DNA of 64,000 nt from Rhynchonema sp. JSB1_4. Its lineage: Eukaryota > Nematoda > Chromadorea > Monhysterida > Xyalidae. Below the pieces are notes generated by a model. It searched no databases, was not told where the DNA came from, and saw only the letters and a list, made by a program, of their open reading frames with translations. The stretch lies in NCBI GenBank assembly GCA_030248065.1, contig JASAMV010000618.1, positions 124,001-188,000 of the forward strand, in the 5' to 3' direction. Position 1 is the first letter of the stretch; each line of letters begins with the position of its first letter. Below, piece after piece: positions 1 through 12,300 of this stretch. A program made the translations under genes and the position numbers.

Positions 1-555
1 CAAGCACTAGATAAAAACCATTTTTGAAAAATAAGACAAGTACTGGATACAAATGACTTTTGGGATTTGGAACCCCTTTGCCGAAAGCTGGATCCGCCAC
101 TCTATCCATGCGAAATATGTATATGGAAATTGAAACATTTTGCGGGTTACGGTAGGTAGATCGCATGCTGCCGTAGCTTGCGTTTATGTTTCGTACAGAA
201 TATGTTATGTAGCAATTGTATTTGGTCCAGCCCCTACGCGGCAACTACTGTATTGTGTGACCTCGAGTTGACCTCTTCTTTTGATCAGCGATCGTTGATG
301 TTGGTGGCCTGAAAAAGTGAGTCACATCTATAAACTTTAGATTATCGTTTGGGATTTCAGTACATATGTATCTCTATTTTCTTAAGCAAATTATTTATGA
401 AACCTCGTTTCACCTTTCCTTTACGAATCAGGCACCGATGTTTTCTGAAAGATTTCTATCTCCTCTACTCGATTTGTCGATTTGATCTTTTTCATAGGTT
501 AATTGATGTTACAGTTCTAGTGGAGAAAGTACATCTCATTTCTGCAATCTCATTT
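1..555. other. No gene recognised
   Basis: I see no convincing exon, repeat or RNA gene here. The short open frames have no recognisable protein features. One copy of the recurrent nonamer TGAAACATT lies near 132. Confidence 0.4.
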
Positions 556-960
556 CAGACCGCGGGGCCCGGGGCTTTTAGGGTCCCGACCACGGGGCCT
601 GGAGCCCGGGGCTTTTAGGGTCCCGACCACGGGGCCTGGGGCCCGGGGCTTTTAGGGTCCCGACCACGGGGCCTGGGGACCGGGGCTTTTAGGGTCCCGA
701 CCACGGGGCCCGGGGCTTCTAAGAGTCCCGACCACGGGGCCTGGGGCTTTTAGGGTCCCGACCACGGGGCCTGGGGCTTTTAGGGTCCAAAGACAGGACC
801 CCGGGGTTTTTAGGGTATCGACGAAAGCACCCGGGTCTTTCACCCCGGGGCCTTTAGGGCCGAGGCCCCAGACCCCGGGGCTTTTAGGGACGGGGCCTGT
901 GATTTTGAGGCTTTTAGGGTTGGGGCCCTGGGGCCTGGGGCCCGGGGCTTTTAGGGCCAC
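556..960. repeat. GC-rich degenerate minisatellite
   Basis: Tandem, imperfect units of roughly 25-40 bp share the core GGGGCTTTTAGGGTCCCGAC and a GGGGCCTGG/CCCGGGG spacer. Units on the right are more diverged. The 114-aa minus-strand open frame made of Pro/Gly/Lys repeats is a by-product of the array and not a gene. Confidence 0.9.
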
Positions 961-1431
961 TCCCCCAGCCCATGTCAAAGTCCATGAGAAGTTCATGTCC
1001 TTTCTATTCGCTTTGAATACAGGCCACGTTCGAAATCGGGCTCGTGTTGGTGTATTTCGCCTTTACATACCTAAAGGCAATCTTGCCGCTGGATGTCACC
1101 GCCGCGAAATCTACAGTATACCAGAGGCAGAGATGTTCCACCGCTTTTCGACTTAGACATGAAGCGATATTCACGTAGTATGTTTCAGGCTGCTTTTCAG
1201 CCACGCGGCTGAGCTGAGTGCTCTATACTGAGCTCTGAAGAGGTACAATTTTACAACACAGGGAATTTTTCTTTGGTCCACAGTTTGAGATAGAGTTGCT
1301 CCACTAACTTAGACCAGCGTAAAAGATGTTCATTAGCGGTAGAGGAATAACTTTTACGCTGGTCAAAATTAGTGGAGCAACTCTATCTCAAACTGTGGCC
1401 CAAAGAAAAATTCCCTGTGTTATAAACATGT

Positions 1432-2715
<1,284 letters not shown>

Positions 2716-2720
<5 letters not shown>

Positions 2721-3310
2721 GTATTGGTCGCACAATGACTTTATAAGAATTGGTCAATTTTTTTTCCTGAATCGCAAAGCAGGCTAGTGACGGGGCAATG
2801 ACGTTGCGTTGCGTGATCACACACAAAACACGTATAGTCTGTTGATTATATTTCGACATAGTGTATAAGCCCCATTCAGCGATGTTTGGAGCGGGCTGGG
2901 TCGACGCCATTCTAAATGAATGTTTCAAGCATTGCTAACTCAGGCAAAAGACCGATTGAACATTGCTTGCCGCGTGGCGCAAAAACACGTGGCCCGTCAT
3001 CGCACAACACCAACAATGTTCAATGGCTCTGCGAATGAGTTGGCAATGCCTGAAACATTCATTTAGAATGGCGTCGACCCAGCCCGCTCCAAACATCGCT
3101 GAATGGGGCTTATACACTGTGTCGAAATATAATCAACAGACTATAGTAAAGAGAATGTTTCAGACTTGCGGCAACGTGGTTGATCTGCTAGATTATTTTC
3201 AGTTGAAAATGTTTTGTGAGAATCACAAATAGCACAGTAGTTAAGAGTGACTGAACGTGAAAATCAGGATTGATTTTGATGAATTCTTATATGGTCATTG
3301 TGCGACCAAT
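2716..3310. mobile_element. TIR element (GTATTGGTCGCACAATGA ends) with a nested foldback
   Basis: The terminal inverted repeat GTATTGGTCGCACAATGA starts at 2716 and closes near 3310. A simple copy of about 268 bp with the same ends and similar interior is at 6546-6813. This copy is longer because a second palindromic element occupies 2838-3147 and splits the interior. The nested insertion gives a relative age: this element was in place before the 2838-3147 foldback. Confidence 0.8.
2838..3147. mobile_element. Foldback element nested in another TIR element
   Basis: Two arms of about 105-110 bp are near-perfect inverted repeats (starting TATAGTCTGTTGATTATA and ending with its inverse ACTATA), with a loop of about 75 bp at about 2945-3035. 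The ends match the TATAGT type also seen in the elements at 13758, 27245, 37168, 42488 and 53364. A TA target is plausible because the uninterrupted relative at 6546-6813 has a TA-containing sequence at the matching point. No protein is encoded. Confidence 0.75.
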
Positions 3311-3527
3311 ACCTCTTTAGAGCCATTCGGCTTACACAGTACTCAGCTGCGTGGCATGAAACAGCATGAAACATTGAACTAAATAAAAATCGCTTCATGT
3401 ACATATAAGTCGAAAAACGGTGTAATGGCTCAGACTCTGGTATACTGTAGATTTCGCGCCGGTGACATCAGCGGCTGGATTGCCTATACATACATTCCAA
3501 AAATCCTCTGCGAACAAAAATATGCTT

Positions 3528-3605
3528 TCTCCAACTGTGATTCGAACCCAGGTCCTCCGCCTATCACGAGCATTGCTCTAACCAGCTGAACTACTGTACA
3601 TAGTG
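3528..3605 (-). other. tRNA-like sequence (tRNA-Ile GAU-like pseudogene or SINE head)
   Basis: Read on the minus strand, the sequence has a D-arm (AGTTCAGCTGGTTAGAGCA, like a Pol III A box) and a T-arm with GGGTTCGAATC (B box). The spacing suits a tRNA and a possible GAT anticodon sits in a loop with T at position 33. The anticodon stem pairs at only about three of five positions and the acceptor stem is poor, so a functional tRNA is unlikely. It sits in the spacer between two copies of palindromic element E. Confidence 0.5.
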
Positions 3606-3654
3606 CCTACCCTTGGACGCCCAGTGCTTGTGCACGTAATTTTGAAAATATAGG

Positions 3655-4180
3655 CAATCCAGCCGCTGATGTCACCGCCGCGAAATCTACAGTATACCAG
3701 AGTCTGAGCCATTACACCGTTTTTCGACTTATACATGAAGCGATTTTTATTTAGTTCAGTGTTTCATGCCACGCAGCTGAGTACTGCGTAATCCGAATGG
3801 CTCTAAAGAGGTACAATTTTATAACACAGGGAATTTTTCTTTGGGCCACAGTTTGAGATAGAGCTACTCAACTTATTTTTACCAGCGTAAAAGTTATTCC
3901 TGTACAGCTAATGAGCATGTTTTACGCTGGTCGAAATTAGTGGAGCAACTCTATCTCAAACTGTGGCCCAAAGAAAAATTCCCTGTGTTGTAAAATTGTA
4001 CCTCTTTAGAGCTGAGTATAGAGCACTCAGCTCAGCCGCGTGGCTAAAAAGCAGCCTGAAACATTGAACTACGTAAATATCGCTTCATGTCTAAGTCGAG
4101 AAGCGGTGGAACATCTCAGCCTCTGGTACACTGTAGATTTCGCGGCGGTGACATCAGCGGCTAGATTGCCTTTAACAGCA
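3655..4180. mobile_element. Palindromic element E, second (intact) copy
   Basis: The order is left arm (about 3655-3830), inner hairpin (about 3831-4003) and right arm (about 4005-4180). The outer arms contain a conserved block around CGCGAAATCTACAGTATACC and the nonamer TGAAACATT in one arm. It has the same layout and orientation as the split copy at 1070-3490, so the two are head-to-tail with a tRNA-like spacer. It has no coding capacity. Confidence 0.8.
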
Positions 4181-4248
4181 TTAAAGGGGGCCTTTCGCAT
4201 TTCAAACCGCCTTCAAACTTTGCACGCATTTGAATATTGTTCAGGGCG

Positions 4249-4743
4249 TTATTAAACTCTCACGCACCAAGAACCCAATCTGCAGCATGCGACCAGGAGA
4301 TGCACTTTAAGAAGAACATCCGGGAACAAAGTGTGCGGCGGACCAGCCCAATTTATACCTGCGCATTCAGGCAAACTGCTTGATCAAAAAGGTGTCAAGG
4401 CGAATGAATGTTTCGCATGAAACGTGCAACAACACTAACTATGGAATTTCGCTTTTCTTTAAATTTCGAATTTCAACGAATTGTTCCAGCGCGACAAGCA
4501 GACCTTGAAACATTTAGCAGCCACGCATGAACAATTCGTTGCAATTCGAAATAAAAAGAAAAGCGAAATTCTATAGTTAGTGAGTTTCAAAAATCATGCG
4601 AAACATTCTATCGCCTTGGCAGCTTCATGATCAGGCAGTTTGTCTGAATGCGCAGGTAGAAATTCGGCCGGTCCGCGCCGAATTTTATTCCCAACAGTTT
4701 GTCTTAAACTAAATTTCATGGGTGCATGTTTGAGAGTTTATAC
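4249..4743. mobile_element. Foldback element with two nested inverted repeats
   Basis: Outer arms pair near 4250-4390 with 4625-4743, for example GCGCATTCAGGCAAACTG against its inverse. An inner pair of arms flanks the centre, with AATTTCGCTTTTCTTT and its inverse at about 4443 and 4555. The nonamer TGAAACATT lies at the centre near 4505. No open frame of interest. Confidence 0.7.
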
Positions 4744-4849
4744 CAAGTGATTTGACCTTTGTGATGCCCACATTGCTGTCTAAGCACTTATGAAACTTAA
4801 AAGGCGATTCGAAATGTGCAATTTTCCCTTTAAGTGGCGAAGTTTGGTT

Positions 4850-5045
4850 TGATATATGCATGTTTGAAGACTGATTTGATATTTGATTTGATAGATTTGA
4901 TGTTTGATTTGATAGGTTTGATGTTTGATTTGCAATGTTTGATTTCACAAGTTTGATGCTTGACACATTTGATTTTTGATGTTTGAAGACAAGTTTGATA
5001 TTTGATTTGATTTGAAAATTTATCAAACATCAAACATGTCAAACA
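4850..5045. repeat. Degenerate TTTGAT-rich tandem repeat
   Basis: About 190 bp of imperfect TTTGATATTTGATTTGA-type units. The Ser/Asn-rich minus-strand open frame across it is a repeat artefact. Confidence 0.85.
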
Positions 5046-5189
5046 TTGCTTGAATCGCTGTGTAAAAATGTGTCCTTGTTAATCCAAGCACGACACTCAG
5101 CAACAAACATAGTGAAATGTTTCATTGACATGCTGGCAGCGCACACGTACAAGGCTCACAGCGAGCATGTGAAACATTGTTGTTGTTAG

Positions 5190-5800
5190 ATTCCACAGGC
5201 AAACGTTGACACGTCTCGCTTTTCTGTTCCGTTTTTAACTTCCATCGACCTTTCTGACGTCCTTGGTGACATTAGCAAGTTTGTCCATGCCTGCACGTTG
5301 CTTTTTATTTTGCGTAAAGTTTAGCTGCGTTGAGGGGGTCCTGTGGTAGCTCTCTGTTCACGGCGCCGTTCTCTTATGGCGCCTGGGCAGCGCCACAATT
5401 AGGTTAGACTTGCGCGCTCAGGTCCTCGTAATCTGGGATGAATGCAGATTATACTTGCTCAACATCATCTTGCTTTTCACTGTTCCATATTAACTACCAT
5501 CGACCTTTCAAGCGTCCTTCGTGACATTAGCAAGATTGTCCATTCCTGCATGTTGCTTTTTGGTCTCTGTAAAATTTAGCTGCGTGGAGGGGGTCCTGTG
5601 GTAGCTGTTCACGGCGCCGTTCTCTAATGGCGCCTGGGCAGCGCCACAATTAGGTTAGACTTGCGCGTTCAGGTCCCGGGTGGGAGGGAATCACACTTGT
5701 AATCTGGGGTGATTGCTCGTTATACTTGCTCAACATTATCTCGCTTTTCACTGTTCCACGTTCACTTCCATCGACCTTTCTGGAAGCCAAGACACAAGTC
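5190..5800. repeat. Tandem duplication of about 260 bp upstream of gene A
   Basis: Two copies start near 5218 and 5480. Each carries CATCGACCTTTC, then GGGGGTCCTGTGGTAG, then an inverted-repeat block GGCGCCGTTCTCT...TGGCGCCTGGGCAGCGCC. A third partial copy of the lead sequence starts near 5745. The position just upstream of the gene A TATA box suggests possible regulatory sequence; that is inference only. Confidence 0.75.
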
Positions 5801-5971
5801 ATTTCTGTTTTTTGATAAAATAAACAATCTCACTGCACTTCAGCCCGGTTCTGTTCGATTGATTTTCATTTTCGGCGTTTCTTGGATAACCTCAACCCCA
5901 CCGAGCAACCCTTTTTTGTTTTTCGTGTATTGTCGCACCCTCCCCGAGTTTCACGTTGCCAATATTAGCAG

Positions 5972-6010
5972 AGTATTATAAAAGCGAGTGAAACTTATAC
6001 TTTTAGTCAT
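5972..6010 (+). promoter_or_regulatory. TATA box and probable start region of gene A
   Basis: AGAGTATTATAAAAGCGAG is followed about 30 bp later by a TCATTC initiator-like site. The paralog A' has the matching AGAGTATAAAAGC at about 16563 and the same TCATTCTTCGATTT block downstream. Conservation between duplicates supports promoter function. The non-coding first exon would run from about 6008 to a GT donor near 6180, joining an acceptor at 6372 just ahead of the ATG. Confidence 0.55.
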
Positions 6011-6385
6011 TCTTCGATTTCTTCTTTGCACAAGAAACTTTCTCCATTCGACCAGAATCGACTTGATCATCTGAGCCTATACGATTCAGTCATCAACCCG
6101 CCATCCATAGCTGATCAACGACCAACCCGCTATTTGGCATCACAAGACGACACCAAAACACGGCATCGATTAAAGACGGTGCGTGGGATTTGTGGAATTT
6201 ATAATCCAATACCTGAAGTTAAAATCTCGTCTACGTTATGCGTAACAGTGTGAAAAAGCCTCAGTTGGTGAAACGTGACGTATAGTGCATCACAAGACTG
6301 CTAATAAAAGGGATACAATATCACGAATGAGTGCGCACTCTTTCAGCTATGTAAACTTGTTTCGTATTACAGGTTGCTTGTCAGA

Positions 6386-9300
6386 ATGTCAGCTGTTCCA
6401 CCGAACATCCAGAGAATGCAAAACAGTCGACATCATAAACGACAGCAAAAAGTGGCCGCCGACCACGGAAAGCAAATTTGCTATTTCCTGATAGTGCCCT
6501 GGTTGTCTGGTTAGCCCGTTAATGCGCTGTTCAATTCATTTGAGGTATTGGTCGCACAATGACTAAATCAGAATTCATCTACCCTGATCTTCAGGGTCAG
6601 CCTTAACCACTATGCTACTTGTATTTTTGACAAAACATTTACAGCTAAAAATAATGTAGCAGAACAACCACGTTGCCGCAGGTCTGAAACATTCTCTTTA
6701 CTACATACTTTGTGTGCGATCACGCAACGCAACGTCATTGCCCCGTCACTTTCCCTCTTCACGATTCAGGAAAAAAATTTGACCAATTCTTATATAGTCA
6801 TTGTGCGACCAATACATATCGATATCTAATGCTGAAATCACTCCAATGGAACGAGAGAGTCATTAGTTAACCCGGTCGCCAAAAAGCTAGGGTTACTATA
6901 TATAAACTTTGTGATCGGATTGGATCGGAACAGCCTTGGTCACCACGCTCCATTTTTTATGAAGCCCACTGTTGGAATTTGCATCACTTTTATGTATGTA
7001 TCTTGTTGAAGTGCGCAATGTTTTCTCTTTGGAGCGACGCGTTACGTTTCGACCTGTACTCGCAGACAGTCTGCCCTGAGGTCATCTCACTTTTGAAATC
7101 AGACAGTAAATTCCTCAATAACTCAATCTGATAACTAGAGAGTCAAGTGAGGTCGAGAGATCCGATCCGGCATCAACACGGTTGATATGTCTCCATTTTT
7201 CACAGGTGATCAATGCGAAAGTGTGCTACAGATGTGTCGCGATCCAAAAGTCAAATTCAAAGCCATTACTGTCCGAAAGAAAGCAAATCGACAGAGAATC
7301 GGGCTGGCGGTCGCTGCGCCCCTAAGCTGGACGGTTGGCGCTATCACCGAATCAGTTCAGGCCGCTGTCGGTTTCGGGGTTATGGCGTTTCAGGTTAGGT
7401 CCTTCCGTATCCATTAGGATACCCTCTTCATCTGTTGACGCTGGTGATCATTTCCAACCAATACTTCCATTCCAATCTGCTGTTGACCTCCCCATTTATA
7501 ATAGTGACCAAAATGGTGGGCACCGATCATGTCGCTACCTAGTAGTCAAGAACATTTTTGCAGACAATGTGTCAGCTCCGAGCGCACGCAGCGGATGATG
7601 AATTGGATACCGACATTCACACGTCATTGTCAAACTCCATCTCATCGGTTAGTGCTTGGCCGAAATGCTCACTTAGGGCAGACAGAATTGAACGACTTAT
7701 CTCAACATGAACAAATGACACAAACAGGAGCGTTGTGCCGCTGGCGGCAGCATTCCCGAACAGAAGAAACCTGTCAATGCTGATGATAGGTCACTGACTG
7801 GAAACGAAGCGACACCACCACCACAAAGTTCACCACATGAAACCACATCCGCTGCTATCGAATCATACCATGAAACATCGACCGTCACGGCGCGTGAAAC
7901 ATCAGCTGTTGAGGTTAGTGTCTTCCAGGCTGCACACAACACTCGAACGTGAGGTCATTCATTCGTGCGCCATGAATATAAAGCAGACTAGAGTTATTGT
8001 TAACATGAAACTGATGCTCGTAATGAAGTGAAGCACAAACGGTTATGTCCGTTCCATTGGTTTTGGACACTTGGTATACAAACTGGGTAAACTGAACAAA
8101 TATTGAGCATTGACTTGTTTGCTTCACACTTCAAGGAAACTCGGTAAATAGAGACTGCTAAATTGGTCGCATCACGCAGGATAACAACACCGGTCAAGGC
8201 GCTGACACCGAATCTTCGTTTGTGTCAACTTTCGACTCCAATGCGCACGATCCAAAACAGTGTTAGTTTTTTAATCTGAAACACTGCTGTGATCGCGACT
8301 TCGAGAAGTTGCAGCACTTTGAAATTTTGCTGTTCTTATTCTCATTTGTGTTGTTGTATATTGTTTATGGGGTGCTCGGACACAACTTTATCGCCTGGCC
8401 AAAATTAGTGGCATCAGTGAATCCTAAAAGTTTGTAATGCAAAAAGTCATTTGACCGGTTGGATCGGATCAGCAGATGTTTCACAAATCGGGCTTTGCGT
8501 ATTCTTCGACTTGTTTGACACGCAACACCACAGAGACCTACTTGAGCTGTAACAATCCAATCTGGTCCCTAACGTTTCAGCAACAGCACACACCGATGTT
8601 TCGCCGCTGCAGATCTCGGGCCTCTCCAGCGTGCGAGCAACTCCCGATCACGAAACATCGGTTGACCGCCGTTCTTTGAGGCACAGTATTAGGGCTCTGG
8701 AAGACAAGCTGAGAACAGACCGAATGAAAGACGACGAGGTATGTATACGATTGGGCAGTGTGGCTCTGGGGACTTTCTTCACAATTTGTTGCTACATTAT
8801 TGGTTTCACAATAGTTACGTGACCAAAACTGATCCGATCCATTCCGCCGCGTTTGATACAGCAGCCTTATATTCATAACTTCATAGCTTAACTTGTTCGC
8901 TAATTGTCACTGATAAAGTAGTTTGCATGCCCTTTTCAGTACATCAATCGAATGTCAGATCTGACATTGAAACTGGAAGCGGCGGAAAACGACTACATGC
9001 GTCAAATTCAAATTATCGAGCAGTTTGAAAAACGGCATCCGGATTTGCAGCTTACGATGCTGATACTCACAGTAAAGTTAGTCTGCGTTTGCTTATAAAG
9101 AACAAAAAACACCAGAAAAACCAGTCATTGTGAAACTTTTTAAAAAAATTTCCAATAAAAGAATACTCACGAGGAATGGGCGCCACCAGACTAGAATGTC
9201 TCGTGGCTGTCTCCATTCAATGGGACGAAGTGTTCATATCAACTGTCACGATTTGGCCACATTTCAGAGGAAAATGCTACTACCAGCGGTCGTTGGCTGA

Positions 9301-12300
9301 GGAAAGCAAGGAATCGTCGTTGAACAGTGCCATTGTCGCTATCAGATCGTTGCTTCGTGCCATCAAGATGGATAAAGTGACACCGGAACCGTTTCTCCTC
9401 CTTGGGTTTGTGGGAAACGGTGCTTGTCGAACTGTATTAACTTGAGAGTTTGCATCTTCCAACGTGACCTTGTTGGTTTTCAGTGACTGCTACCGATCGA
9501 TCGGGCAGTATCGAGCGGCCGAGGACGCCTTTCATCGTTACCATCAACGACTACGTCAGCAGGGTGGACAGACATGGCTGGTGCGATACGAACTGAACCA
9601 GGCGATTGAGCAATGTCTTGATTTTGAAGACGTCCAACTTGATATTGCGGTGCCAACATTTGCCGATTCGTTTGAGGTACGACATTGTGGTCTCAACTAA
9701 CACAGCATAACATAAGGCGTTGCAATCAAATCAATAATGAATTTAAATTCAAATTCAAATTTGAATTATATTGTGCAGGAACCAGAACCATCGCTAGCGA
9801 CTGGTTCGAGTGAGCACGCCTCGAGCCTGATTGACATCGACAGTGCTGAAGAGGCACCATTCACCACGCCACAATGTTCGACCACCGAAAACCAACCGAC
9901 TATGAGTGAAATGCGATCGGCATCGATCAATGACCGATCAAAGGTGAGGTGGTGGAATATACATGTTTGTGCCCTGTTTCGCACACTGTTTATACTTTTA
10001 CACCCTGTCCTTGCCGTTATCAAACCTGATGATAGGAGCGGTTGGAATTCCTGCTTCATTTTGGAACCAAATGCTGCCAGTCAAGATGTTGAAGACAAAT
10101 CAATAATGAATTCAAATCCAGTGTACATGTTGGCTTGTGGCATGCCTGTACCTTGGCACTCGTGGTAATCGTATATGTATATGCGGGTGTGCTTTGTGGG
10201 CACGTGCAAACGCATATGACGCGTGGTGGGGTTGCGGTTTTCGACCCAAGATTTAAGACCGCGGCTGCCTGGGTCTCGTCGGTTAGACGGACGGTCAGGG
10301 CTAGCCCCAAGCTGGCCACAAGCCAATACGTACACTGCTTGCACGAAGTGGCGCGTGAGCGAGGTTTCACCCAAACTATTTAGTTTAGCCCTGAGACTGT
10401 ACCACCAGGTTTTTTGTCTAGCACTGACTGTCCGTCTAACTGACGAGACCCAGGCAGCTGCGGAATTAGGCTTTGGGGCGAAACCGCAACCCCGCCACGC
10501 GTCATATGCGTTTGCACGTGTCCACAAAGTACACCCGCATATATATGAATCAAATTCAAATTTGAATGATATTGTGCAGGAACCAGAATCATCGCTAGCG
10601 ACTGGTTCGAGTGTGCGCGCCTCGAGCCTGATTGACGTCGACAGCATTGAAGAGCAGGCAGCATTCACCACGCCACAATGTTCGACCACCGAAAACCAAC
10701 CGACTTTGAGTGAAATGCGATCGGCATCGATCAAAGACCTATCAAAGGTGAGGTGGTGGAATACATGTTTGTGCCCTGTTTCGCACACTGGCGATGCACT
10801 GTTTATACTTATACTGTACACCCAGTCTTTGCCCTTATCAAACCTGATGATAGGAGCGGGTGAACTCCTGGCTCATTTTGGAACCAAATACCGCTCGTCT
10901 TTCAGAATACTTTCAAACCGGTCGAGATTGTCATGGATGAACTCGATGTTCTGCCAAACACATTTGTTGGCGTTGCATTGCTGACTCCGCCCACATTCAC
11001 CAGTTAGTCGAATTGAAGTTGAATTGATTTTCGTTATGTTGACTGATTAAGACCACTGATTAAAATATAACCCAGGCTAATCCTTTCACAGCAAATTTAA
11101 CTGCCGCCGCCGTGAAATTTCCAGCAGCTCAAGACCGATTGTCTATTGAGACCTTAAGACTAAGCCCAAGCCCTGACATTTCAGTACCTAAGGCGACCAA
11201 CTTCTTCCTCCGCCCGACCCTTTGACCAGTCCTCAATCCCCGGCTCAGGCCAAAGCCAAAGCCTAGTTGCAAGAGTAAGAGCCTAAGCCTTACCGGCCTA
11301 ACCTCAAGCCTAAACCTCAAGCCTATCTCCAACCAACTCGACCTGAATGAATCTTGTGTGGGAGGGAACGGTCTTGGATCGGTGGGCGCAATAGGCATAA
11401 ATCTTCGTATATCAAACCACGAAAACTGGTTCAAATTTGCGGCAGCAATGAAGTTAAAAAAAGTCGCTCATAAAGAAGTTGTGTCCAAGGCCAATCGTCA
11501 GTCCGATCATTGTTCTGCTACCAGTCCAGATTTGAATATGACAATCACTTCATCACCATGCACCCACCCATTCGCTTCAATTGAACGCAGAGTTCGACGC
11601 TTGGCTGAATTTCAACGCCTGCCAAGTAAACGCTGAGTTTGGAAAGGTGCACACAAACGATGACAACACGATCAAGTATTTTGAATTCCCGAACAATACT
11701 GACGCCAGAGACTTCATTTTGCTGACACCGAAGCAAAAATGGTCCATGAAAGATCCCACAACTGGACAAGAATTCACCACCACGATTCAGTTGTTCGACA
11801 AAGACCGCAACTTCGTGAGTTATGAGAACATCAATCTTTTCAAAAAAGCATGAACACGTCCAGGAGTGTGCAAGGAAGGTTGCGCTATAGCTTTTTTGCA
11901 ATTTTTTCAGATTCCATGGTACGCTCCGAACGACAACAGCGAAGCCGCTGTGCATGACGTCAGTTTTGGGATATGACGGAATATTACGGTTTAAAATAAA
12001 AAGATGTTGTAGAGAGCAGGGGTGGCTGGACGATTGGACAAAGCAGGTTTGGGCAAGACCACTTTGAGCAAGTGAAAAAGAAAGGCGCCAATAGAGCAGA
12101 GCTCTTATTTTGTTCCATTGGCTTAGGTTTAGGCTGATTTTGGTATCAGGCTTAGGCTTAGGCCTAGGCTTACACTTAGGCTTAGTTTTGTGTCTGACCT
12201 TAGGCTTAGGCTTAGGCCTATTCGTTTTTAGGTTCTACTGTTTTGGACTCTGCTCTTTTTCACTTGCACAAAGTGGTCTTGCTCAAAATGCTTTGCTCAA

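Noticed and set aside
652..996. 114-aa Pro/Gly/Lys-rich minus-strand frame
   Set aside because: It is a translation of the GC-rich minisatellite with no flanking exons.
10081..10984. Frames of 246 aa (minus) and 253 aa (plus) across the gene A exon duplication
   Set aside because: They read through foldback F6 and introns. The phase-consistent exon 10580-10747 explains the coding signal.
11581..11853. Frame continuing past 11814 as a separate 90-aa gene
   Set aside because: A clear GTGAGT donor at 11815 and an acceptor at 11910 give a phase-0 join, consistent with an internal gene A exon.
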